NCBI GenBank assembly: GCA_947387485.1
Contig: CANDNT010000005.1
Location: forward strand, 1 to 64,000
Source: Aquimarina rhabdastrellae
GTDB lineage: Bacteria; Bacteroidota; Bacteroidia; Flavobacteriales; Flavobacteriaceae
Length of the DNA stretch: 64,000 bases
Direction: 5' to 3'
Positions 55,951-64,000 of the stretch are shown in pieces (position 1 is the first letter of the stretch; each line of letters starts with the position of its first letter). The notes below the pieces were generated by a model that worked only from the letters and a program-made list of their open reading frames with translations, did not search any database and was not told the origin of the DNA. A program made the translations under genes and the position numbers.

Positions 55951-56122
55951 TAATTTTGCGATGCTAAGATGTAAGATGTATACCTTCGACTCAGGTTTTA
56001 AGAGTAGTGGTCTTACTTTAAAATTTTGTGTAATATATTTAAATTGGTTAATAAATAATATTATATTTTTAGTAAGACCTAAATATTGTAAAAGAGTCGC
56101 TATTATTAGCGACTCTTTTTAT
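55951..56122 (+). ncRNA. Candidate structured RNA, 6S-like layout
   Basis: TAATTTTG (55951-55958) is a possible -7 element. Downstream, CGACTC (55987-55992) can pair with GAGTCG (56094-56099); inside lies an asymmetric loop of 16 and 14 bases, then the perfect 9-bp stem GGTCTTACT (56009-56017) / AGTAAGACC (56071-56079), then a long A/T hairpin (TAATATATTTA / TAAATAATATTA). About 113 nt from first to last paired base. A terminator closes the region; its 5' arm reuses GAGTCG, so closing stem and terminator compete. Closing stem, large internal loop and long apical stem fit 6S RNA (the Rfam 6S-Flavo family). Not proven. Confidence 0.42.
56090..56122. terminator. Bidirectional terminator after purE / RNA candidate
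   Basis: AAAAGAGTCGCTA (56090-56102) and TAGCGACTCTTTT (56107-56119) form a 13-bp stem with a T-run. It serves the purE end on minus and the candidate RNA on plus. Confidence 0.88.
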
Positions 56123-56157
56123 TTTATAATGAGAATAATATCTCTTTAAATATTATT

Positions 56158-56643
56158 TTATTGAGTAATCGATTTTGCTCCTTCAATTACTTTATTTTTT
56201 AAACCTTCTTTATAAGTAGATATTTTATTTAGAATACCCATATTTGAAGCACCAATGATTTGGGCAGCAAGAATACCTGCGTTAAGTGCACCATCAAGAG
56301 CAACAGTAGCTACAGGTACTCCTCCAGGCATTTGTAGGATTGATAGTACAGAATCCCAACCATCAATAGAATTTCTTGACTTTACAGGAACACCTATAAC
56401 AGGCAAAGGAGATAAAGAGGCTACCATTCCAGGTAAGTGCGCAGCACCACCAGCTCCGGCTATGATAACATTGATTCCTCTAGTATGGGCATTTTTTGCA
56501 AAATCAAATAGTTTTTCAGGAGTACGATGAGCAGAAACAATGTCTACGTCAACTTCGATGTCGAATTCCTTTAAAACATCAATAGCTTGTTGCATAACAG
56601 GAAGATCACTTGTACTTCCCATAATAACGGCTACTTTGTTCAT
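56158..56643 (-). CDS. purE: N5-carboxyaminoimidazole ribonucleotide mutase
   Basis: A 161-residue class I PurE that converts N5-CAIR to CAIR in purine synthesis. Typical start VIMGSTSDLPVM with SAHRTPEKL and GAGGAAHLPGMVASLSPLPVIGVPV; all three are the phosphate and CAIR site motifs. It lies 25 bp after purK on the same strand and so works with it in two consecutive steps. Confidence 0.96.
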   Translation of the reverse strand: MNKVAVIMGSTSDLPVMQQAIDVLKEFDIEVDVDIVSAHRTPEKLFDFAKNAHTRGINVIIAGAGGAAHLPGMVASLSPLPVIGVPVKSRNSIDGWDSVLSILQMPGGVPVATVALDGALNAGILAAQIIGASNMGILNKISTYKEGLKNKVIEGAKSITQ

Positions 56644-56668
56644 AAGATATAAATTTTGATATGTTGTG

Positions 56669-57826
56669 TTATATACTAATTACTTTAATTGTATTTTTTA
56701 CATTTTGGGCTATGACTCTAGCTTGACTTAAGTCTTCGTGAATAATGGTTACATGTCCCATTTTTCTGAAAGGACGAGTTTGTTTTTTTCCATAAATATG
56801 AGGTGTGACGCCATCCATTTCCATAATGGTTTCTATGTTTTGATATGCTACATTACCAGTATAGCCTTCTTCACCTACTAGATTTACCATAATCCCTCCA
56901 ACTTTGTTTGCGGTTTTTCCGAGTGGGAGATTTAAAACAGCACGGAGATGTTGTTCAAATTGATTAGTGTAACTAGCTTCTATGCTGTAATGACCACTAT
57001 TATGTGGGCGAGGAGCAACCTCATTAACAAGAATTGTATCTTCGTGAGTAAGAAACATCTCTACAGCAAGAATACCTACATGTTCAAAAGCATTTGAAAC
57101 TTGATGAGCAAGTTGTCTAGCTTTATCCGCAATATTTTCAGGAATACGAGCAGGACAAATTACATATTCTACCTGATTAGCTTCAGGATGAAATTCCATT
57201 TCAACTACAGGATATGTTTTTACTTCTCCACTAGGATTACGAGCAACAATTACAGCCAATTCTTTCTTAAAAGGAATCATATCTTCTGCAATACAAGGAG
57301 TGTCTGGTAATTGTTCTATATCATTTATAGAGCGTATTATTGCAACACCATTACCATCGTATCCACCTTGAGTGCTTTTCCATACAAAAGGCAATTGAAC
57401 AGCCTGCTCTGTAACAGCCTGTAATAGCTCTTCTTTTGAATTATATGCCGTGAAATTTGCTGTCGGAATATTTTTTTCTTTGTAAAAAAGTTTTTGAGTG
57501 CCCTTGTTTTGAATACGCTTTAAAGTAGTTGCATTTGGGTATACTTTAACGCCTTCTTTTTCTAATTGTATAAGTGCATCGGTATTAATAACCTCTATTT
57601 CGAGAGTGAGAATATCTACTTTTTTTCCAAAATTATAGACAGTATCAAAATCGGTTAGATCCCCTTGCTCAAAATAATCACAAGCAATTTTACAAGGAGC
57701 ATCTGGATTGGGGTCTAAAACATGAGTTTGAATGTCATACTTTCGAGTTTCATAAAGGAGCATTTTGCCTAATTGTCCGCCTCCTAAAATTCCAAGTTTG
57801 AAGTTGGACGAGAAATAAGTAATCAT
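56669..57826 (-). CDS. purK: N5-carboxyaminoimidazole ribonucleotide synthase
   Basis: A 385-residue ATP-grasp enzyme that makes N5-CAIR from AIR, ATP and bicarbonate. LGILGGGQLGKML at residues 11-23, the ATP-grasp FVWKSTQGGYDGNG and VNEVAPRPHNSGHYSIEA are characteristic. ATG 57826 follows from the family N-terminus. First gene of the purK-purE unit. The TATTTTTG on minus at 57866-57859 could be a -7 element. Confidence 0.96.
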   Translation of the reverse strand: MITYFSSNFKLGILGGGQLGKMLLYETRKYDIQTHVLDPNPDAPCKIACDYFEQGDLTDFDTVYNFGKKVDILTLEIEVINTDALIQLEKEGVKVYPNATTLKRIQNKGTQKLFYKEKNIPTANFTAYNSKEELLQAVTEQAVQLPFVWKSTQGGYDGNGVAIIRSINDIEQLPDTPCIAEDMIPFKKELAVIVARNPSGEVKTYPVVEMEFHPEANQVEYVICPARIPENIADKARQLAHQVSNAFEHVGILAVEMFLTHEDTILVNEVAPRPHNSGHYSIEASYTNQFEQHLRAVLNLPLGKTANKVGGIMVNLVGEEGYTGNVAYQNIETIMEMDGVTPHIYGKKQTRPFRKMGHVTIIHEDLSQARVIAQNVKNTIKVISI

Positions 57827-58001
57827 TTGTTTTGTTGTGCTAAAGTGGTTTATGATTGCAAAAATAATTTTTTAAACGCTAATAGCCTTATAAAAGCACT
57901 TTAGATTTAAAACAGAAGACAAAGCACTATAAATCATATTTTAATCATTATCTTTGCCCTTTTTACAAAATGAGTTACTCATAAAGATTAAAAATAAGCT
58001 C

Positions 58002-59117
58002 GTGATACAATTACATGACCTCCAGTTTACACCTTATATTGCTGAAAAGGATATTATTGCATCTATAGAAAAATTAAGTAAACAATTAAATGAAGATTTG
58101 AAAGGAGAGTGTCCTCTTTTCTTAGGTATTTTAAATGGTTCATTTATGTTTGCATCAGAAGTAATAAAGCGATATAAAAGGGACTGTGAAGTTAGTTTTA
58201 TAAAGGTAGCATCTTATGAAGGAACTTCTACTACAGAAAACGTAACAGAGCTTATAGGGTTAAAAGAAGATTTAAAAGGCAGAACAGTTGTTATACTTGA
58301 AGATATCATTGATACAGGAAACACGATTGAAGCTTTGCAAGAAATTCTAGAAGCAAAAGAATGTAAGGCTATAAAAATAGCTACATTGTTTTATAAGCCC
58401 GAAGCATATACAAAGGAAATTATTATAGATTATATAGGGATGTCTATCCCAAATCGTTTTATTGTTGGTTTTGGCCTTGATTATAATGGTCTAGGAAGAA
58501 ATCTAACAGACGTATATCAATTAAAATCAAATACTACTACCATGACAAATTTAGTGTTATTCGGACCTCCAGGTGCGGGTAAAGGAACACAAGCAAATGT
58601 ATTAAAAGAAAAATACGAACTTAAACACATTTCTACAGGAGACGTATTTAGATACAATATTAAAAATGCTACTGAATTAGGAACGTTAGCAAAATCATAT
58701 ATAGATAAAGGGCAGTTAGTACCAGATGAGGTTACTATAAAAATGCTTAATGAAGAAGTAGAAAAGAACCCAGAAGCAAAAGGATTTATTTTTGATGGAT
58801 TCCCTCGTACAGAAGCACAAGCAGAAGCGTTAAAAGAACTGTTAGAATCTAAAGGATCTCAAGTAAATGCGATGGTAGCATTAGAAGTAGATGATGAAGT
58901 GCTAGTAGAGCGATTATTAGAAAGAGGAAAAACTTCTGGAAGAGCTGATGATGCAGATGAGAGCGTGATACGTAATCGTATTAAAGTATACTATAATGAA
59001 ACAGCTATTTTAAAAGAATATTACGAAAAAGAGGATAAATACTTTGGAGTTGATGGAGTTGGTAGTATTGAGGATATTACAGCGCGTTTAAGCGAAGTGA
59101 TAGATCGATTAAAGTAA
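58002..59117 (+). CDS. adk: Hypoxanthine phosphoribosyltransferase-adenylate kinase fusion
   Basis: A 371-residue fusion in one frame from GTG 58002 (MIQLHDLQFTPYI), the likely start; a TTG at 57954 would add 16 odd residues. Residues 1-~175 are a phosphoribosyltransferase with the PRPP motif VVILEDIIDTGNT and FVGFGLDYNGLGRNL near the end. From ~180 (MTNLVLFGPPGAGKGTQ, P-loop) an adenylate kinase follows with FDGFPRTEAQ and a short LID (GKTSGRADDADE). The ATG at 58542 is an internal start that could also give the kinase alone. It converts hypoxanthine or guanine to nucleotide and balances AMP, ADP and ATP. The obg gene follows after 41 bp. Confidence 0.93.
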   Translation: MIQLHDLQFTPYIAEKDIIASIEKLSKQLNEDLKGECPLFLGILNGSFMFASEVIKRYKRDCEVSFIKVASYEGTSTTENVTELIGLKEDLKGRTVVILEDIIDTGNTIEALQEILEAKECKAIKIATLFYKPEAYTKEIIIDYIGMSIPNRFIVGFGLDYNGLGRNLTDVYQLKSNTTTMTNLVLFGPPGAGKGTQANVLKEKYELKHISTGDVFRYNIKNATELGTLAKSYIDKGQLVPDEVTIKMLNEEVEKNPEAKGFIFDGFPRTEAQAEALKELLESKGSQVNAMVALEVDDEVLVERLLERGKTSGRADDADESVIRNRIKVYYNETAILKEYYEKEDKYFGVDGVGSIEDITARLSEVIDRLK

Positions 59118-59158
59118 TAAAACTTTACTTGAGAGAATACAATTAATAAGAAAAGAAT

Positions 59159-60157
59159 ATGACTGAAGGGAATTTTGTAGATTATGTAAAACTACATGTT
59201 GCATCTGGTAATGGAGGTAAAGGTTCTACACATTTGCATAGAGAAAAATATATCACGAAGGGAGGTCCAGATGGAGGTGATGGAGGTCGAGGAGGACATA
59301 TCATCCTTCAAGGAGATTCAAATTTGTGGACGCTTTATCACTTAAAATTTAAAAGACATTTTAAAGCAGGACATGGTGCGCATGGTAGTAAAAATAGAAG
59401 TACAGGAGCAGATGGAGACGATATTTATGTCAAAGTACCATTAGGAACTGTAATAAGAGATACAGAAACACAAAATGTCCTTCATGAAATTACTGAAGAC
59501 GGGCAAGAAATCATCATAGCCGAAGGAGGTATGGGAGGTAGAGGAAATTGGCATTTTAAAAGCCCAACGAATCAAACCCCAAGATATGCTCAACCAGGAA
59601 TCCCGGGAGAAGAGCACGATATTACATTAGAGCTTAAAGTTCTTGCAGATGTGGGATTAGTAGGATTTCCTAATGCAGGAAAATCTACACTATTGTCTGT
59701 AGTTACAGCAGCAAAGCCTAAGATTGCAGATTACGAGTTTACAACACTTAAACCTAACTTGGGGATAGTGAAGTATAGAGATTTTCAAACTTTTGTAATT
59801 GCTGATATACCAGGAATTATAGAAGGGGCGGCAGAAGGAAAAGGAATTGGTCACCGTTTTTTAAGACATATAGAAAGAAACTCGACCTTATTGTTTTTGA
59901 TTCCTGCAGATGCAGATGATATTGTAAAGCAATATGAAATCTTATTAGATGAGTTACGCAGATATAATCCAGAACTACTAGATAAGGATAGATTAATAGC
60001 GATCTCAAAATGTGATATGCTTGACGAGGAACTTAGAGAAGAACTTAAAGCAGAATTAGATGAGACTTTAAAAGCACCATATTTGTTTATTTCTTCTGTA
60101 GCTCAACAGGGATTACAAGAATTAAAAGATAAGTTATGGAGTATGCTTAATAACTAA
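59159..60157 (+). CDS. obg: GTPase Obg
   Basis: A 332-residue ribosome-associated GTPase. It has the glycine-rich Obg domain (residues ~1-155, [25 protein letters not shown]) and the G domain with [11 protein letters not shown] (P-loop), [25 protein letters not shown] (switch II) and ISKCDML (NKxD-type). The C-terminal OCT domain of some Obg proteins is absent. It follows the adk fusion in the same direction, and a terminator follows. Confidence 0.96.
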   Translation: MTEGNFVDYVKLHVASGNGGKGSTHLHREKYITKGGPDGGDGGRGGHIILQGDSNLWTLYHLKFKRHFKAGHGAHGSKNRSTGADGDDIYVKVPLGTVIRDTETQNVLHEITEDGQEIIIAEGGMGGRGNWHFKSPTNQTPRYAQPGIPGEEHDITLELKVLADVGLVGFPNAGKSTLLSVVTAAKPKIADYEFTTLKPNLGIVKYRDFQTFVIADIPGIIEGAAEGKGIGHRFLRHIERNSTLLFLIPADADDIVKQYEILLDELRRYNPELLDKDRLIAISKCDMLDEELREELKAELDETLKAPYLFISSVAQQGLQELKDKLWSMLNN

Positions 60158-60177
60158 AAATATAATAAGCAGAGTAG

Positions 60178-60211
60178 AAAAAGCGAGTCACAAGTTGAAC
60201 TCGCTTTTTTT
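60178..60211 (+). terminator. Terminator after obg
   Basis: AAAAAGCGAGT / ACTCGCTTTTTT with a 10-base loop. Confidence 0.85.
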
Positions 60212-60272
60212 ATATGTGAAAAGGAAAAAATCATACTAAACTAGTTATCTTTACAAGATAAAATTGTAAAGA

Positions 60273-61625
60273 ATGCATATACATTTCATAGCGATAGGCG
60301 GGAGCGCGATGCATAACTTGGCCATAGCACTTCATCAAAAAGGAGAACGCGTTACTGGTAGCGATGATGTGATTTTTGAACCATCAAAATCAAGATTAGA
60401 AAAATACGGATTACTTCCAGAATGTTTTGGATGGGATGCAAACCGTATAACAACAGATATTGATATTATAATTCTAGGAATGCATGCAAAAGCAGATAAT
60501 CCAGAATTGTTAAAAGCTCAAGGATTAGGAATAACAATTTATTCATATCCTGAGTTTTTGTACGAACATTCTAAAGAAAAAACTAGAGTGGTTATTGGGG
60601 GGTCTCATGGCAAGACAACAATCACCTCTATGATACTACATGTGTTGCAATACCATGATCATGAAGTGGATTATATGGTAGGAGCTCAATTAGACGGTTT
60701 TGAAACTATGGTGCATCTTACTCAAGAGAATGATTTTATTATTCTAGAAGGTGATGAATATTTATCTTCTGCATTAGATCGTAGGCCTAAATTTCATTTA
60801 TATAAACCTAATATAGCTTTAATTAGCGGAATAGCGTGGGATCATATAAATGTATTCCCAACACTTGAAAATTATAATGAACAATTCAAGATTTTTATTG
60901 ATCAAATTGTGAATGGAGGAGCTTTAGTATATAATGAAGAAGATGCTACAGTAAAAGCATTAGCCGAAGCTACAGAGAACCCTATAAGGAAATTTCCTTA
61001 TCAAACACCAGATTATAGTATAGTTGATGGAGAAACTTTATTAGATACTCCAGAAGGAGAAATGCCGATAGAAGTCTTTGGAAAACATAATTTAAATAAT
61101 ATTGCAGGAGCAAAATGGGTATGTCAGCATATAGGGATAGATGAGGATGACTTTTATGAAGCAATAGCAACATTTAAAGGTGCATCAAAGCGATTAGAAA
61201 AAATTGCGGCTAATGAAAATACTGTGATTTATAAAGATTTTGCACATAGTCCATCTAAAGTAAAAGCTACTACAGCAGCGGTAAAAGAGCAATATAAAGA
61301 AAGAAAAGTGCTAGCGTGTTTAGAATTACATACATATAGTAGTTTAAATGGAGCATTCTTAAAAGAGTATAACGAAACATTGACAGCAGCAGATGAAGCA
61401 GTTGTGTTTTATTCGCCTGAAGCAGTATCACTTAAACGATTAGAAACTATATCTGAAGAGCAAATTCAAGAAGCTTTTAATAAAGAAGGTTTGCAAGTAT
61501 ATACAAATCCAGACGCATTCAGAGAGTTCTTATTTAATAAAGATTTAAGTAATACAGCAGTATTGTTGATGAGTAGTGGGAATTATGGAGGGCTTGAGTT
61601 TGATGAAGTAGCAAAAATGCTATAA
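60273..61625 (+). CDS. mpl: UDP-N-acetylmuramate--tripeptide ligase (peptidoglycan recycling)
   Basis: A 450-residue Mur-family ligase. FIAIGGSAMHNLAIAL at the start and VVIGGSHGKTTITSMI (ATP site) fit Mpl, as do EGDEYLSSALDRRPKF and ISGIAWDHINVFPT, the latter being the Mpl form of the Mur motif. Mpl reattaches recycled murein tripeptide to UDP-MurNAc, saving D-Glu and meso-DAP. A terminator follows; otherwise a single-gene unit. Confidence 0.92.
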   Translation: MHIHFIAIGGSAMHNLAIALHQKGERVTGSDDVIFEPSKSRLEKYGLLPECFGWDANRITTDIDIIILGMHAKADNPELLKAQGLGITIYSYPEFLYEHSKEKTRVVIGGSHGKTTITSMILHVLQYHDHEVDYMVGAQLDGFETMVHLTQENDFIILEGDEYLSSALDRRPKFHLYKPNIALISGIAWDHINVFPTLENYNEQFKIFIDQIVNGGALVYNEEDATVKALAEATENPIRKFPYQTPDYSIVDGETLLDTPEGEMPIEVFGKHNLNNIAGAKWVCQHIGIDEDDFYEAIATFKGASKRLEKIAANENTVIYKDFAHSPSKVKATTAAVKEQYKERKVLACLELHTYSSLNGAFLKEYNETLTAADEAVVFYSPEAVSLKRLETISEEQIQEAFNKEGLQVYTNPDAFREFLFNKDLSNTAVLLMSSGNYGGLEFDEVAKML

Positions 61626-61646
61626 AATAATAACGACATAAATTAA

Positions 61647-61681
61647 AACAAAAAGGTTGGTATATTACCAACCTTTTTGTT
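61647..61681. terminator. Bidirectional terminator after mpl
   Basis: AACAAAAAGGTTGGTA / TACCAACCTTTTTGTT with a short loop. It overlaps the end of the DUF1569 region on minus. Confidence 0.88.
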
Positions 61682-62122
61682 TTAATTATTAAACTGTCTT
61701 AAGTGATGATCTAAATGTTTGTAATGTAGTTTCCCCCATTGCTCTATTGTAAATTCACCAAAAATAGGATGACTAGGCCAAGATGAGTTTCTCTTTTCAA
61801 AAATCTCATCTATAAGTTTAAGTAAATTTCGTCGTTCATTTTCAAAAACTTTAGGGTAAACGACTTTTAACTTTTTATGGGTAGGTAGATTTTTTCTCCA
61901 AAGTTTATCACTATATAATGATTTTTTAAAGAATAGTATGGCAAAAATATTTTTTCGTAATTTAAAATCTTCTTTTTGAAGGGCTATTTTTAGAGGGAAT
62001 TGACAGTGAAAGATCATTTGAGATACATTCATTTTCCCCCATTGAGCAGGACTTCTGTAAGATAGATTATTGATACGATCAATAATTTCGTTTTTTGAAT
62101 TTTCGTCGAATAATGATTTCAT
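61682..62122 (-). CDS. DUF1569 (DinB-like) family protein
   Basis: A 146-residue helical cytoplasmic protein. The beginning RINNLSYRSPAQWGKMNVSQMIFHCQFPL and the end FGEFTIEQWGKLHYKHLDHHLRQFN place it in DUF1569 (DinB-like four-helix bundle); the spaced His residues (HC, HYKHLDHH) may bind a metal. No known reaction. It is convergent with mpl and alone in its unit. Confidence 0.84.
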   Translation of the reverse strand: MKSLFDENSKNEIIDRINNLSYRSPAQWGKMNVSQMIFHCQFPLKIALQKEDFKLRKNIFAILFFKKSLYSDKLWRKNLPTHKKLKVVYPKVFENERRNLLKLIDEIFEKRNSSWPSHPIFGEFTIEQWGKLHYKHLDHHLRQFNN

Positions 62123-62287
62123 AATAACTTTTAACCTTAATCAATAAGGTGTAAAAAAGGATTGATTAGCTTAAAAAATAAAGTTATAGTGTTTTTATAC
62201 CCATTCTTATACTCAAAAGTAATTTATAATTAGTGACAAAAAAAATAGAATATTAGACATATTATGCTATGTGCTAAAGTGTAGAAA

Positions 62288-62319
62288 TAAAAAAAGGAAA
62301 TCTATAATTAGACTTCCTT
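62288..62319 (-). terminator. Terminator of the small secreted-protein gene
   Basis: AAGGAA / TTCCTT arms with an additional inner CT/AG pair; T-run on minus. Modest stem, but correctly placed. Confidence 0.6.
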
Positions 62320-62344
62320 GATATATATAGTTAAGAAAATATTT

Positions 62345-62806
62345 TTAGCCAATCTCTTCGAAAATTAATTTTAAAATACCTGATAATTCATCCATAGATG
62401 TAATATTGGTATTTGTTCCTACGGTCATCATTACACCTTTATCTTTGATTTTTCCTGATAAAAAGTATTGATAAGTCATGTGACTACCTGATTTTTGTTC
62501 AAATTTAACACCAGTTAATTGACCACCATATGATTTTGCGGAAAAAGCAGATTTACTAGCTCCAGCAGCACTTTGTTCGTAAGAAGTGATAATTTGCTCT
62601 GATACAGCCTGTAAAAGATCTTCACTGTAATAAGACCATTGGATAGAAGTACCATCACAAGCTAATAATTCATACTCAGAAGTAGCTTTACAACTTTTAG
62701 GGACTTGAATGTAATTACCAGCTAAATCTAAAAAGGTAATTTTTTTGTCTTGGGCAAAAAAACTAATCGAAGTAAAAACAAGGATTAGAGTAAAAATTCT
62801 TTTCAT
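62345..62806 (-). CDS. Secreted protein of unknown function
   Basis: I do not recognise this 153-residue protein. It has a signal peptide MKRIFTLILVFTSISFFAQ; the mature part has three Cys (SCKATSEYELLACDG) and a Ser/Ala-rich helix (EQSAAGASKSAFSAKSYGG), then VMMTVGTNTNITSMDELSG. The composition suggests a small periplasmic or surface-exposed domain with a disulfide. It has no co-transcribed neighbour; 222 bp separate it from DUF1569. Confidence 0.72.
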   Translation of the reverse strand: MKRIFTLILVFTSISFFAQDKKITFLDLAGNYIQVPKSCKATSEYELLACDGTSIQWSYYSEDLLQAVSEQIITSYEQSAAGASKSAFSAKSYGGQLTGVKFEQKSGSHMTYQYFLSGKIKDKGVMMTVGTNTNITSMDELSGILKLIFEEIG

Positions 62807-63081
62807 AGAATTAATGAGTTTATTATTAGTATTAAGTTCGGTTAAGAGGGGGTTTAACTATAAACTTTCTCTTCTCTTTTGAGAGATATAACGGGTAAAT
62901 TTAAGTTTTTTTTAAAACAAATGAAGTAGAAATGCTAAAAAAAATAAAATAAAAATATAAATGCTTGATAAATAATAGTACTGTATAGTAAAGTATGCAA
63001 TGAATGATAGAGTTATACAAGTAAGTAGTGTGTTTTTGAAAAAACGGAAAATGAGGCTTATCTTTAAAGAAAAAGAATTGT

Positions 63082-63780
63082 ATGAATAAAAATGACTATT
63101 TATTACCTATAACTGCTTGGAGTGAAGATGATAAGCCTAGAGAGAAATTGTTGAATAAAGGGAGAAGAGTATTAACTAATGCAGAATTGATAGCAATATT
63201 AATTGGTTCTGGAAACAAGGATGAAACAGCTGTAGATTTGAGTAAGCGGATTCTATCTAGTGTAGATAATAAACTCCATGCATTAGGAAAGATGAGTATA
63301 AAAAAGTTGATGAAATTTAAAGGGATAGGCGAGGCTAAAGCAGTCTCTATTATTGCTGGATTAGAATTAGGAAAAAGAAGAAGTCAAGAAGAATTGCCAA
63401 AACTTTTTAAGATAACGAATAGTATGGATGTATTTAGTATAATGCATCCAATAATAGGGGAATTAGAGCATGAAGAGTTTTGGGTATTATATTTAAATAA
63501 TTCAAATAAAGTGCTACGTAAAACCAGAATTAGTAGTGGCGGAAAAACAGGTACAATAGTAGATGTCCGTATAGTTTTTAAAGAAGCTTTAGAAGCAGGT
63601 GCTACAGCAATAATACTAGCACATAATCATCCCAGTGGATCGATGACCCCTAGTAAATCAGATAAGCTTATTACGCAGAAAATAAAAGAGGCAGGAACAA
63701 CTTTAGACATAAATTTATTAGATCACTTGATTATAAGTGAAAAAACGTATTTTAGCTTTGCCGATAAGTTACTGCTTTAA
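63082..63780 (+). CDS. radC: RadC family JAB-domain protein
   Basis: A 232-residue protein. The N-terminal half has a helix-hairpin-helix segment (LMKFKGIGEAKAVSII, ~residue 80), the C-terminal half the JAMM metal site IILAHNHPSGSMTPSKSD (His-x-His, then Ser-x2-Asp). The name RadC implies DNA repair, but the family's activity is unclear and the JAMM fold suggests a metal-dependent hydrolase. A polysaccharide deacetylase-like gene follows after 17 bp. Confidence 0.93.
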   Translation: MNKNDYLLPITAWSEDDKPREKLLNKGRRVLTNAELIAILIGSGNKDETAVDLSKRILSSVDNKLHALGKMSIKKLMKFKGIGEAKAVSIIAGLELGKRRSQEELPKLFKITNSMDVFSIMHPIIGELEHEEFWVLYLNNSNKVLRKTRISSGGKTGTIVDVRIVFKEALEAGATAIILAHNHPSGSMTPSKSDKLITQKIKEAGTTLDINLLDHLIISEKTYFSFADKLLL

Positions 63781-63797
63781 GGGGATAACAAGAAAAC

Positions 63798-64000
63798 ATG
63801 CTATTAGTATATACACAAAAAAATACACCTAGAATTGCTTATACGTTTAAACAAATATGCAAAAGAATATTAGGAATAGAAGTAGGTTTTACCTCAAAGA
63901 TCGAAACATTTATAGCTCATGATGGGGCAAAGATTTCATATGGTAAACAACCTTTAGGAAAAGAATTGTATATACAAAGTGCAGAACTATTATTTGAACA
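63798..64000 (+). CDS. Polysaccharide deacetylase family protein, 5' part
   Basis: The ATG at 63798 opens a frame that runs to the edge of the window (67 codons). It reads MLLVYTQKNTPRIAYTF, with RILGIEVGFTSKIETFIAHDG and KQPLGKELYIQSAELLFE following. This resembles the N-terminal domain of flavobacterial polysaccharide-deacetylase-type proteins that commonly follow radC. The catalytic domain is outside the window, so the assignment rests on the N-terminus and context. Confidence 0.72.
   Translation, partial: MLLVYTQKNTPRIAYTFKQICKRILGIEVGFTSKIETFIAHDGAKISYGKQPLGKELYIQSAELLFE

Noticed and set aside
55916..56149. A 77-codon open frame on plus before purE
   Set aside because: Starts with a rare codon, crosses the promoter-like element, the 9-bp stem and the terminator; composition is not protein-like. 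The region reads better as structured RNA.

Overview
The window is about one-third G+C by eye and reads as chromosome from a member of the Flavobacteriaceae, probably a marine genus near Aquimarina or Kordia (genus is inference). Evidence for the group: gldJ-porU-porV of gliding and the type IX secretion system (T9SS), two secreted proteins with C-terminal T9SS sorting domains, Bacteroidota promoters of the form TTG-N19-TAnnTTTG, lipoproteins with acidic residues after the lipid-modified Cys, a PafA-type phosphatase, a GH109 enzyme, and a fused hypoxanthine phosphoribosyltransferase-adenylate kinase. I see no prophage, insertion sequence or CRISPR array. Almost every gene is intact and chromosomal in character.

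Layout. 1-110: 3' end of a 5S rRNA and its terminator. 479-7450: cell-surface or secreted proteins (a BNR-repeat T9SS cargo, a DUF2490 barrel, DoxX, a choice-of-anchor I lipoprotein, a small secreted protein) around an initiator tRNA-fMet gene on the minus strand. 7506-15136: acyl-CoA dehydrogenase, then an amino-acid dehydrogenase-nhaB pair, then ExbB/ExbD/TonB-like/folC. 15209-15374: two tandem tRNA-Val(UAC) genes followed by about 950 bp without genes and an acyl-carrier-like gene lacking the phosphopantetheine serine. 16663-24963: murF and gldJ on minus, porU and porV on plus. 25124-30126: cdd, pdhA-pdhC, an M28 peptidase and an SDR. 30286-32138: an uncharacterised membrane protein plus lipoprotein pair. 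32216-36505: DUF4349, a nucleotidyltransferase, an N-acetylhexosamine 1-kinase and a convergent GH109 glycosidase, likely an amino-sugar salvage set. 36747-43603: sprT-like, manC, DUF389, mlaE/mlaF, pafA. 43663-49349: glycosyltransferase, methyltransferase, truncated haemoglobin, gcvP, a UbiA-like membrane protein. 49342-50817: an ECF sigma factor, its zinc anti-sigma candidate and an orphan paralogue of the anti-sigma. 51211-55735: a multidomain secreted aminopeptidase and an M3 peptidase. 55951-56122: a structured region that may be a 6S-like RNA. 56158-61625: purE/purK, hpt-adk fusion, obg, mpl. 61682-64000: small proteins, radC and the start of a polysaccharide deacetylase.

How the parts connect: PorU and PorV process and deliver T9SS cargo such as the BNR-repeat protein and the aminopeptidase encoded here; ExbB/ExbD/TonB-like energises outer-membrane uptake; PafA, the peptidases and GH109 supply nutrients; the kinase and nucleotidyltransferase can return released amino sugars to UDP-sugars; purE/purK, hpt-adk and cdd handle nucleotides. 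The observations most worth follow-up are the 6S-like RNA candidate, the membrane-regulator/lipoprotein operon with four TTGTAA half-sites, the serine-less carrier protein, the GH109-kinase-nucleotidyltransferase set, the duplicated anti-sigma gene and the palindrome over the pafA promoter.
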